The translations under genes were made by a program, and so were the position numbers. A stretch of DNA of 64,000 nucleotides, taken from NCBI GenBank assembly GCA_963682175.1, contig OY821784.1, positions 22,859,621-22,923,620 of the forward strand. Direction: 5' to 3'. The stretch is from Triglochin maritima. Taxonomy: Eukaryota > Streptophyta > Magnoliopsida > Alismatales > Juncaginaceae. This document shows positions 24,023-34,566 of this stretch, one piece after another. The notes beneath the pieces were generated by a model. It worked only from the letters and a program-made list of their open reading frames with translations. It did no database searches and was not told where the DNA came from. Every line of letters starts with the position of its first letter. The first letter of the stretch is position 1.

Positions 24023-25030
24023 TTGATTAACATTTACATATACAAGTTGTTTATTTCAGAACCTAAACAAGCATGACAGGTGTCTAATCATTTTGGCAAA
24101 ACTCATCAAGTTATAAATTCTATCCTAAACAAGCAAGCATACATTCATGCTTTATCAACACATTGGAAATAAAGCATTCATTCCATTCTCTAATGCATGT
24201 ATGAACATCTACTCCACCCCCCAAAGGGGATGGAACTACTCACTACACATTACACTAATTATTAAACTAACCAAGGAAAGCATATTAACTAAGCTACTAA
24301 AACTAATGAAAAGAAATTAAACAAAGTAAATCAAGAAATATGAAACAAACAACATAATAAATAAACTTTTATTAACAAATGACTAACATTTCAAGTAGCA
24401 TCCTCCTACTTTAGTGTGTGTTTCAAGTCCTCACTTCTAGTAGGAAGAATAGCCACTCAAAATATGGAGTGATTACAATAGAAGGTGAAGAGTTCTATTT
24501 ACAACCAATGAAAAAGGCAATCCGGGACAATCCCCCGATGTGGGACTAAACAGATACCAAAAATAGCCTAAACATCCTCTAATACATGTGCTGGAGAAAT
24601 CTGAGCAGATCCAGAGTGATCTGGACCGCCAATTAGCGGACCCAGACTGCCAATTGGTGGTCCATAAACTTTGGATCGGGTTGGAATTTGTTGTGGGCTT
24701 TTCTTGCTGGTATTGTTTGTATTTGATGCGGTTACTTGACTTGTTAGAGCTCCGACCCGAATAGAATTACCAAAATACTCCCCATGATGGTGTGGAGTTT
24801 CTGTTTTTCACTGTAGTCCTTTGGTCTTACATTCAGGTCCTTCTCCCTTGCATCTTAGTCCCCAGATCTCACAATTCAGTTCTTTTTCCCAGCTTTTGGG
24901 TCCTTTTATGCTTCAACTCTTCAAACCTATTTATTCCTGAAAACTAAACATAAAACTCGTAACATAGCATTGTTTAGGTGAAAGATAATGGATATAAGAT
25001 ACAAATATAAGCATGAAATGATGTCAATCA
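24023..25030 (-). repeat. RE5 3' LTR, truncated
   Basis: Matches 26189-27173 of the RE5 5' LTR and ends ATGTCAATCA. U3 carries a motif pair (about 24622-24662) and the TATA-like region is near 24493-24502. Confidence 0.88.
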
Positions 25031-25799
25031 AATACCCCTGATCAGGTCATGACGGTCGGGACCGGATCACTCTCCTAATGCGCCCGAAATCCTTAGGGCC
25101 AATGTCTACTTCATTTTAAAAATTAAGCTCTTGATTAGTGTGGTTTGTGGGGCGAAGGAAAGGGTGATGAAATCCCCCACCTTATCTTTTATGGGACAAC
25201 CCCTATTTAGTAGCGTTCTGGAGTCCTAATCTAGCAATCAACTCTCTAAACAAACGCTCAACTCACACTTGTTTCAATGCACTTCCTACTAACTAATGCA
25301 TGTTCATACGAAATGCATGAATGAGAGTAGAAGGTGTGTAACTCACGCCAGCACTGAGCAACTGAAAATAAAGCTAAAATGAAAGACAATCTATATGCCT
25401 AAGTCACATACATGATGCATGACCTAAACAAAAAGAATACCTAATCTTTTGCTTTGGGTTTTAGAGTCCAAGTTGCTTAAAGGAGGTTTGATTATAGATC
25501 TGGGAACAAACTATAAGTCAAAACATGCCAAATCAAGTCCCAGATCACTACATCAATTATGCAAACAGACCAAAGAAATGAGAGAGCAAACAGAGCTTAC
25601 CAGACCGCCAATTGGCGGTCTCAGGCCGCTGATTGGCGATCTACAGTGCCCAGCTTGCCTCAAAATTTCTCCAGGTGTTCCCCCTGGCGACTCCAAGTCT
25701 CCTGAAACAAAGGAAAACTACAAAACACAAATTAAATCCACGTGAATCGTCAAAACAAGAGTCTGGACTGGCACCTCCCCGGCAACGGCGCCAAAACCA
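25031..25799 (-). other. RE5 interior: fused tract and leader with primer site
   Basis: AATACCCC of the polypurine tract is followed at once by leader sequence (TGATCAGGTCATGACGG). It contains the conserved GGGTGATGAAATCCCCCACC block (about 25162-25181), a perfect 20-bp palindrome AGACCGCCAATTGGCGGTCT (about 25603-25622) with a degenerate partner, and an intact tRNA-Asp primer site at 25776-25793. No coding sequence. Confidence 0.85.
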
Positions 25800-27173
25800 T
25801 GGTTGAACGTTTTAATTAAACTGCAAGTGCACGACCGCGTTGAAGCGGTGGCAAATACGGGTCGTCCTCAGGGAGGTGAGCAGCCTCTCGTTTGCACGAA
25901 ATCAAGTGGCGAAGAAATGGAGAAGAGAGTTGATTATGCTATGCTACACTACAAAGTATGAAGTATGAAATGCGAAAGAAAGCAACAAATGATTAACTAA
26001 AACTAAACTGAACGAAAGACGAGTGCTGGAATTCAGAAATGGAAAACCCCTAAGGGGTGGAGTGAGTGCACACATGCAAAGAGGTGGGTGTTGAACACAT
26101 TCTTTAAGCACAAATGAAGCTGGTGTTATCATGCATAGGAAGTGTTTAAATGTTATGGCAAAACTTATCAATCTATTCACCAACCTAGTTGATTAACATT
26201 TACATATACAAGTTTATTTCAGAACCTAAACAAGCATCAGATGTGTCTAATCATTTTTGCAAAACTCATCAAGTTTTAAATTCTATCCTAAACAAGCAAG
26301 CATACATTCATGTTTTATCAACACAGTGGAAATAAAACATCCATTCCATTCTCATTTGAATGTATGTACATCTACTCCACCCCCCAAAGGGGATGGAACT
26401 ACTCGCTACACATTACACTAATTATTAAACTAAGCAAGAAAAGCATATTAACTAAGCTACTAAAACTAATGAAAAGAAATTAAACAAAGTAAAGCAAGAA
26501 ATATGAAACAAACAACATAATAAAGAAACTTTTATTAACAAATGACTCACATTTCAAGTAGCATCCTCCTACTTTAGTTTGTGCTTCAAGACCTCACTTC
26601 TAGTAGGAAGAATAGCCACTCAAAATATGGAGTGATTACAATAGAAGGTGAAGAGTTCTATTTATAGCCAAAGAGAAAGGCAATCCGGGACAATCCCCCG
26701 ATGTGAGACTAAACAGATACCAAAAATAGCCTAAACATCCTCTAATACATGTGCTGGAGAAATCTGAGCGGATCGAGAGTGATTTGGACCGCCAATTAGC
26801 GGTCCATAAACTTTGGTTCAGGTTGGAATTTGTTGTGAGCTTTTCTTGCTGGTATTGTTTGTATTTGATGCGGTTACTTGACTTGTTACAGCTCCGACCC
26901 GAATAGAATTACCAAAATACCCCCCATGATGGTGTGGAGTTTTCTGTTTTTCACTTTGGTCCTTTGGTCCTACATTCAGGTCCTTCTCCCTTGCATCTTA
27001 GTCCCCAGATCTCACAATTCAGTTCTTTATTCCAGCTTTTGGGTCCTTTTATGCTTCATCTCTTCAAACCTATTTATTCCTGAAAACTAAACATAAAACT
27101 CATAACAAATCATTGTTTAGGCGAAAGATAATGGATATAAGATACAAATATAAGCATGAAATGATGTCAATCA
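25800..27173 (-). repeat. RE5 5' LTR (1374 bp)
   Basis: Starts TGGTTG next to an intact primer site and ends GTCAATCA. It contains one U3 motif (GGACCGC/GCGGTCC arms, about 26786-26805) and a TATA box near 26655. The right flank begins GCCAC in RE4-like leader sequence. Confidence 0.92.
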
Positions 27174-28108
27174 GCCACTCTCGTCTCGTGCCCACACACG
27201 AATGCATAAAGGTGCACACACACAAACCAAAACTTTTTTTTAATCAACTAAAACAAATTTTGCGTAGAGGAGAAGATTGGAGGACACAGAAGAGAGTGAA
27301 TGACTCAGGAGAGAGGGGAAGAAGTCCTTATGCTATGGTGGGTGGGTACAAGTAGAAGCACACAAGCAAACAAGGCTCAAACAATCCTAAGGTCGCTATA
27401 GATCCTTACAGCTAGACAACGCCTAACTGCGAGGTCATGTGGCCTCAACACGCCTCACGTCCCTACGACGAGGACCACAAATCCCAGCAAGTGAGCCAAG
27501 ATCCAGAGATCTCGTCTGTCCTACTATCGACAGAGTGGGCGACGACAATCAGGCTGTGACGGTCGGGACCGGATCACTCTCCTAATGCGCCCAAAATCCT
27601 TAGGGCCAACGTCTACTTGATTTTAAAATTAGGCTCTTCATTAGTGTGGTTTTTGGGGCGAAGGAAAGTGTGATGAAATCCCCCACCTTATCATATATGG
27701 GACAGCCCCTCCTTAGTAGTGTTTTGGAGTCTTAATCTAGCAATCAACTCTCCAAACAAACGCTCAACTCACACTTGTTCAATGCAATTCCTACTAATTA
27801 ATGCATGTTCATACAAAATGCATGAATGAGAGTTGGAAATGCGTACCTCACGTCAGCACTCAGCAACTGAAAGTAAAGCTAAAATAAAAGACAATCTACG
27901 TGCCTAAGTCGAGTACATGATGCATGACCTAAACAAGAAAGAATGCCTAATCTTTTGCTTTTGGTTTTAGGGTCCAAGTTGCTTAAAGGGAGATTAATTG
28001 TTAATCTGGGAGCAATCTAATAGTTAGAACATGCAAAATTGAGTCCCTGATTTCTACATCAGTTATGGAAACACTCCAAAGAAATTACAAGGTGAAATGA
28101 GATTACCA

Positions 28109-28165
28109 GACTGCCAATTGGCAGTCTCAGGCCGCTTATTGGCAGTCGTAGGCCGCTGATTCGCA
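28109..28165. repeat. Three palindromic motifs in RE6 leader
   Basis: The first is the perfect 20-bp palindrome AGACTGCCAATTGGCAGTCT, in which both arms differ from the RE1 form (CCGCC/GGCGG to CTGCC/GGCAG). Two degenerate copies follow. Confidence 0.9.
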
Positions 28166-28258
28166 GTCTTGGAGTCTCAGATCTCCTGCAAGAAAGAAAA
28201 CAACAACACAAAAATTAAATCCACCAGAATCGTCCAAACCAGAGTCTGAACTGGCACC

Positions 28259-28276
28259 TCCCCGGCAACGGCGCCA
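28259..28276 (-). promoter_or_regulatory. RE6 primer binding site, tRNA-Asp
   Basis: Intact complement of the tRNA-Asp 3' end, 5 bp from the LTR start TGTTTAAACG at 28282. Confidence 0.9.
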
Positions 28277-28281
28277 AAACG

Positions 28282-29860
28282 TGTTTAAACGTTTTTTTAA
28301 TAACCATAAGTGCACGGCCGCGATGAAGCGGTGGCAAGTACGGGTCGATCCGCAGGGAGGTGAGTAGCCTCTGGTTTGTCAGAAATCAAGTGGCGAATAA
28401 AGGGTGAAAAGATGTGATTACGCTAAAGCTAAACTACACTATACTAGGATGTAAGAAATGCGAAAGAAAGCAACAAAAGATTGGAAATCAGAAAGAGAAA
28501 CCCCTAAGGGGTGGAGTGTGTGCACATATGAAGTGAAATAAGTGATGAAAGATTCATGTAAGCATGTATGTGTGTGTGTCGTGTGTGTGTCTTCATGCAT
28601 AGGAAGTGTCTAAAGATGTGGCAAAACCTATCAATCCATTCACACAATGTATCGGCAATTACTACTTGATTAACATAAGATTTGGCTCAGCTTGAGTAGT
28701 GTCCAAAGATGTGGCAAAACTCATCAAAAACCATAAACTCATGTGAAGAACAAAGGTAAGCATGGGAGTTGTCTAAATGTTATGGCAAAAACCCATCCAA
28801 ACAAAGTTTCTTCAATCAAACAAGCAAACACAAATTCAAACACATAGCTAACATGTAGCATATTCAACAGGAATTTTTAGTCAATAAACGTGAGAAAACT
28901 AAGCATGGGAAGTGTTTAAATCTTATGACAAAACCCATCAAAATTCCCCAACATGTAGATGATTAAAAATACTCCCAATGAACATACAAAACATGTAAGT
29001 CTACACAATCAAAAATTCATCAAACGTCCATACTTCACAATATATATGAACATCATCTCCACCCCCCCCCAAAGGAGATGGATCTACTCACTACACATTA
29101 TTCTAGCAATTATGCTAAAGAAGAAAGGAGACATTCTAACTAATTTAACCTAAGATTAAATAAATAAGACTAAGCTAAGCATGTATAAAAAAAGAAACAA
29201 CATGAGAACAAAACAATGAAAAATGATTTTATTAAATGACTCACATTACTAGTAGCATTCTTCCCCAACATGAGTTTTTGCTCCAAGGCTTACTCCAAGT
29301 AGAGTGAATGCCACCATGCAATGGGTGAATACAAAAGAAGGAGGAGTTCTATTTATAGCCACAGAAAAAGATAATCGGGGACAATCCCCCGATGTGGGAC
29401 CAATAATACCTTCCCATAATACACATAAACACATAACCCATGTCCTGGAGAAACTGGGTCAGATTTGGAGACAAACGGACCACTAATTGGCGATCACTTT
29501 TTCCCAGATCCGACCCATTTTCGGATAGGTTCTTTATTTCATCAATTCTTCACATGGGTGCACTCAGATCGGTTATAGGAGTGTCGGCCCGAATCTAATT
29601 ACAAGAATACTCCTCATGATGGTGTGGAATTTATTCATTTGCTCATTGGTCCTTTGGGGTTACATTCGGGTCCTTCTGCCTTGCATCTTAGTCCCTAAGT
29701 CTCACAACTTAGTCCTTTTTCTTGCCTTTAGGTTCTTCTAGGCCTCTACTCCTCGATCTTCTTTATTCCTGAAACTCAAACATAAAACTCATTACGTAGC
29801 ATTGTTTAGGTGAAAGATAATGGATAGGACACAAATATATGCATGATATGATGTCAATCA
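28282..29860 (-). repeat. RE6 5' LTR (1579 bp)
   Basis: Ends ATGTCAATCA at 29860. It has four dispersed copies of the GGCAAAACCCATCAA-type element (about 28605-28945), a TATA box near 29350 with the GGGG/CCCC hairpin upstream, and a degenerate U3 motif near 29478. Confidence 0.88.
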
Positions 29861-30232
29861 ATATATGATTAAAGAAATAAGACTAAGCTAAGCATGCATA
29901 AAAAAATAAACAACATGAGAACAAAACAATGAAAAATTATTTTATTAAATGACTCACATTACTAGTAGTATTCTTCTCCAATTTGAGTTTTTTCTCCAAG
30001 GCTTAGTCCAAGTAGAGAGAATGCCACCAAACAATGGGTGAATACAAAAGGAGGAGGAGTTCTATTTATAGCCATAGAAAAAGATAATTGGGGACAATCC
30101 CCCGATGTAGGACTAATAAAACCTTCCCATAATACACATAAACACATAACCCATGTCGTGGAGAAACTGGGTCGGATTTGGAGACAAACGGACCACTAAT
30201 TGGCGGTCATTTTTCCCAGATCCGACCCATTT
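29861..30232 (-). repeat. LTR fragment of the RE6 family
   Basis: Repeats about 29150-29520 of the adjacent LTR in the same orientation with scattered differences. It contains a TATA box near 30062, the hairpin and one motif near 30188. It ends abruptly at 30232 against GH31 coding sequence, so it is a truncated older LTR, perhaps the target of RE6. Confidence 0.8.
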
Positions 30233-30415
30233 TGAATCCGACGCTGGAATCTAGTCGCACCGTATTCAGTTCCACATACAACCCCTTCACTTCCGGTGGA
30301 AATTTAGTTCCAAGAAAGACCACTTCCTTCATAACCAACTATTTTTTAACATCATACATCTGTTTCCCTTTAATTACCTCAGATCGCAACTCCTAAAATT
30401 TTTCCATTAACTTGG
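30233..30415 (-). pseudogene. GH31 alpha-glucosidase-like gene, 3' fragment beyond Tekay-1
   Basis: Continues the GH31 reading frame found at 43800-44414, read across the inserted Tekay-1. It encodes residues resembling the C-terminal beta domain of plant alpha-glucosidases (RSEVIKGK, then KEVVFLGTKF and KGLYVELNT). There is a frameshift near 30385, and an in-frame TAG at 30339-30341 where a tryptophan codon is expected. The gene end is missing: at 30232 the sequence turns into LTR. Function is lost in this copy. Identification is from recalled family motifs only. Confidence 0.75.
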
Positions 30416-30937
30416 TGTAACATCCTCAAAAGTGGAAGAAATTTAAATTTTTAATAAAAGACAACATGAGGATATTACCGAAGAAAACAGGCAACTGGTG
30501 CACCAACATATATACACTATATAGATGAGAGTTTCAAGAGTGTGATTACAACAAAAGATAAGGAAAATATACATGTAATCACTAGGACCTCAATAACAGG
30601 AAAAGCAGGATCCAGCTCCGAACACGCTCCTCCTAAGTCACCACCTCCTAGCGCCGCTCACGGCATGAAACAAAACATGACTATGCTTGGGTTTCCCATA
30701 AGGAAACCCCGTATGCCAAACTCCTATCACAATAAATGGACTAGACAACAAAAGAATGTATGTTAAGAAATGCAGTAAACAAACATCATCACACTGGGCC
30801 TTCGGGAACTCTCTCCCTACCACAGCGGACACAAGTAGTGACGGGTCTCGTAGGTCCTCTAGCCCAACCCTCACACGTGCCCCAGGCACCATAACCGGAA
30901 ACATCCTCGGCTACAACACAACGCTGGATCATTATCA

Positions 30938-31172
30938 GGCCAGCACTGTCCGTATAGTTGCCCCACCAGGGTCGGGGACCAATTGCCTTCACAGCTGATC
31001 CGGTGAACCACTCTCAGGCCGGCAATGTCTGTACCGTTGCCCCTCCGGGGTCGTAGACCCGTTGCCCTTGAGTTGGCTCCACACACCCACGAACAACTCT
31101 TAGGTCAGCAATGTCTGTACCATTGCCCCAAAAAGGCCGGAGACCCGTTGCCCTTGAGCTAGCTCCACAACA
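30938..31172. repeat. Three tandem units of about 75 bp in Tekay-1 LTR
   Basis: Units share GGCAATGTCTGTACCGTTGC and GACCCGTTGCCCTTGAG with increasing divergence toward the left. They are absent from the other LTR because of its deletion. Confidence 0.8.
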
Positions 31173-31270
31173 CCAAAACCACACAAAACTGCACCACAAC
31201 GGTCGAACAAAACCACCAAACCGGTAGACCGAATCTTCTCCATAGGACTGGTCCAACCAAAAAACTCATC

Positions 31271-31700
31271 AACCGGTCGAACGGCAAAGGGGAGCCGTTC
31301 GACCGAGTTCCACCAGTAAAACTCCTGTCGTAATAAAAGGCACAACCAGTCGAACCACACGCGATCACCGGTCGACCGAAAACGGGCAGTAAAATCGAAA
31401 TCAAAACATAGTTCTCCGGTCGACCGAACCATCATGTGGTCGGATGAACAATAAGTTATTATAATTCGTCGGTCGAACGAGGTCTTAAGGTGGTCGACCG
31501 TTTTGTAGTCTACACCCCCAACCGACTTAAAATTGTGTTTCGATCAACTAGCAAAGCGGTTCTGTTCGACCGAAACCCACTAGTAACGCCCTCTCTTCGC
31601 TTAACATGCACCACCGGTCGACCACCCAAAGGTATCGTTCGACCGGTGCGAGAGACAACGCCAAAATTACACAACAACCGGTCGACCGAACCAAGCTACC
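31271..31700. repeat. GGTCGACCG palindrome array in Tekay-1 LTR
   Basis: About ten copies of CCGGTCGACCG or half-decayed forms such as GGTCGAACG, spaced about 20-60 bp. The 5' LTR keeps part of the array at about 42978-43330. Confidence 0.85.
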
Positions 31701-31906
31701 GATAGACCGTTACAGTGCAAAAACTGCTGCACAGGTCCGACGAGCCATCCAGCCTACCGTTGACCACTCCAACACTCACGAAAGCATACGTGAGTATCAA
31801 AGTAAAGCTTGACATACCTTGAACGCTTGAAAAAGCCTTTGAAGACCTAACGGCGAGCTTTTCCCTCACGAACCCAAACTTCGGTAAAATCCAATCGAGC
31901 AACGAT

Positions 31907-33460
31907 TGATTGACATCATTTCATGCTTATATTTGTACCTTATATCCATTATTTTACACCTAAGCAATGCTATGTGACGAGTTTTATGTTTGAATTTCAG
32001 AAATAAAGAGGTTTGAAGAGAAGAGGCATGAAAGGACCCAAAAGCAGGAAAAAGGACATAATTGTGAGACCTGGGGACTGAGATGCAAGGGAGAAGGACC
32101 TGAACGTAAGATCGAAGGACCTAAGACCAAAACAGAATACTCCACACCATCATGGGGAGTATTTTACCAATTCGATTCGGGTCGGAGCTCCAAGAAGTCA
32201 AGTAACCGCATCAAAGACCAATAATACCAGAAAGAAAAGCCCACAACCAATTCCAACGTGATCCGAAGTGTTTGGACCGCCAATTAGCGGTCTTGGACCG
32301 CTAATTGGCGGTCCATATTACTCAGGATCCGCCCAAATGTCTCCTGGACTTGTATTAGTGTTCGTTTAGGCTATTTTTGGTATTGGTTTAGTCCCACATC
32401 GGGGGATTGTCCCCGATTAGCTTTTTCTATGCTTATAAATAGAACTCTTCACCTTCCATTGTAATTCCCATTGCTTGGTGGCATTATCTCTACTAAGGAG
32501 TGAGCCTTGAAGAAAAAACTCAAGGTGGAGAAGAATGCTACCTTCAATGGGAGTCATTTGTTAATAAAATAATTCTTCTAGTTTCTTTTAATCTTGTCAT
32601 TTAATTTGTGCATGTTTGTTTAGTCTTTCCTTTCCTTTTAAGCTTCTTTAATACTTCTTGCTTTCTTAGTTAACTTTCATTTCAGTATTATGTTTTCTTT
32701 TGTTAATATAGTTAGTGTAATGAGTAGTGAGTAGTTCCATCCCCATTTGGGGGTGGAGAAATATGTGATATAATCATGTAGTGTATTAAGTGTGTGTTAT
32801 CTTTATCCCTTGAGCTTTATATGATTTCCATAACCATCTAATGGGTTTTTACTCTTATCTTTGATATGCTAATGCTCTTGAATGAAGCTTAGCTTATGCT
32901 TTGATTAGTGGACCTATTTTATGGGGAATGATAAGGTTAGGATATGGATGAAGTTAATATTGGAAACACAATTTGTAGTGTATGTGCTCTTGTTGCCTTT
33001 ACCTTAGCTAATGTCTTGTATGTTTTAATGATGTAGTCTTATCTTAATTCATGTGGAGGCATAGTAGGGTATAGTCTTTATACTTGAGTTCATGTAGCTT
33101 CATTCCAATTATTGTCTTGTATGTTTTAATGATGTAGTCTTATCTTAATTCATGTGGAGGCAAAGTTGGATGTAGTTTTATGATTTCATGCACTACATGT
33201 TGTGAGGAGCATAATAAACGCACACACACTTCTTTATGTTCACATTATTTCTCTACCCCCTTTGGGGTTTAGTTTTCTTGCTTTTCTTCCATTTCCATTT
33301 GCACCTTAGTGTAGTTTAGTGTAACCAACCATTCTCTCCTTCTTTTTACCTCTCGCCTTCGAACAAACCAATCGTCGATACACCTCCCAGTGGACGACCC
33401 GTATTTGCCACCGCTTCAACGCGGCCGTGCACTTGCGGTTAAATATAAAACGATCAAACA
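31907..33460 (+). repeat. RE8 5' LTR (1554 bp)
   Basis: Starts TGATTGACATC and ends CAAACA (one change from CAATCA). U3 has two motifs with arms GGACCGC/GCGGTC (about 32274-32318), a hairpin at about 32399-32417 and a TATA box at about 32433-32442. U5 carries CGCGGCCGTGCACTTGCGG. Confidence 0.93.
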
Positions 33461-34566
33461 GGTTTTTGGCGCCGTTGTCGGGGAGGTGCTCTGTCCAGAC
33501 GTTGGTTTGAACGATTCGAAGGGTTTTTAATTTTTTGTTTTTAGTTTTTGTTGTTTCAGGGAACCTGAGGATCAAGGGGAAGCGACTGGAGGAATGGGAG
33601 AGCAAAAGACCTCAAAGTGACCGCCAATTGGCGGTCTGGTGAGGCTCAATTGCTCTCAAATTTGTTCCAGTTGTTATGTTGTTCATTTGGGTTATCTGGG
33701 AGCACAATTTTGCATGCTGGGACTTCTAGTTTGCTCCCAGATTTAATTTCAATCCCCTTTAATCAACTTGGACCATAAAACTCAAAGCAAAAGATTAGAC
33801 TCCTTGCCATCTAGGTCATGCATCATGTGTAGACCTTGCATGCATTTGTCTTTTCTTTTCTTTACATTTTGTTGTTGATTGCTGGTGTGAGGTACGTGCA
33901 CCCAAATCTCTCATTCATGCATGTTTCAATCATGCATTAGTTAGTAAGGTGCATCGGGACAAGAGTGAGTTGAGCGTTTGATTGGAGCGATTGAGTGCTA
34001 GATCTAGGATTAAATCACTACTAAGGAGGGGCTGTCCCATAAAAGATAAGGTGGGGGATTTCATCACCCTTTCCTTGGCCCCAAAAATCACTCTTAATAA
34101 AGCCTTAACTAAAAGCAAGTAGACATTGGCCCTAGGATTGCGGGCGCACTAGGAGAGTAATCTAGTCGAGACCGTCATGACCTGATCGGCGTTGCCTACC
34201 TTGTCGATAGTAGGAGGTACTAGATCTCCGGATCTGGTATCACTTGCTGGGCATTGTGGTCCTCGTTGTAGGGAGGTGAGGCGTGTCGAGGCTAGTGAAC
34301 TCGAAGTTAGGCGTCGTCTAGCCTAAGGACCCATTGCCTTACATTGTTTGAGTCGTGCTTGCTAGTTAGGCTTCTACCTGATCCCTTCACCCACGCTAGC
34401 TTTAGGGATTCTTCCCTTCTCCTCTGAGTCATCTTCTTCTCACCTTCTTCTACGTTATAGTCTCCTCCCCTTTACACTCTCTGGTAGCGTTTTAGGGTCG
34501 AGTCCAGCACTTTTTGCGAGTTTAGCCTCGTGGTGGTGAGAGTGGTCGACTCTAGAGTTCTCTGTT
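33461..34566 (+). other. RE8 primer site and leader
   Basis: The tRNA-Asp primer site is at 33467-33484 with one change. GACCGCCAATTGGCGGTC follows at about 33621-33638 and the conserved GGGGGATTTCATCACCC block at about 34052-34070. No conserved reading frame before 34567. Confidence 0.8.

Larger units (their letters stand above)
24023..27173 (-). mobile_element. RE5: gag-less OTA deletion derivative
   Basis: Truncated 3' LTR (24023-25030), a 770-bp interior (25031-25799) and a full 5' LTR (25800-27173). The interior joins the first 8 bases of the polypurine tract zone straight to leader sequence, so Gag, protease and 3' UTR are all missing. The left LTR lacks its first 389 bp compared with the right one, with an AG microhomology at the break. 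Confidence 0.85.
27174..29860 (-). mobile_element. RE6: right half of an RE4-like element
   Basis: Leader (27174-28258), primer site and 5' LTR (28282-29860, 1579 bp) of the RE4 family. The leader contains the conserved GATGAAATCCCCCACC block near 27671-27686 and three motif copies at about 28109-28165. The coding region is absent. Its LTR is roughly 90% similar to 17716-19274 by eye. Confidence 0.82.
30416..31906 (-). repeat. Tekay-1 3' LTR, first part
   Basis: Runs from TGTAACATCC to the point where RE8 is inserted. It is about 460 bp longer than the corresponding part of the 5' LTR, which carries a deletion near 42917-42963. It contains three tandem units of about 75 bp (30938-31172) and the GGTCGACC array (about 31271-31700). 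Confidence 0.9.

Noticed and set aside
7799..29870. Possible target preference: LTR ends at 7798, 15711 and 29860 are followed by GTACA, ATACA and ATATA
   Set aside because: Only three cases, the fourth (27173, GCCAC) does not fit, and left flanks are missing to confirm true target duplications.
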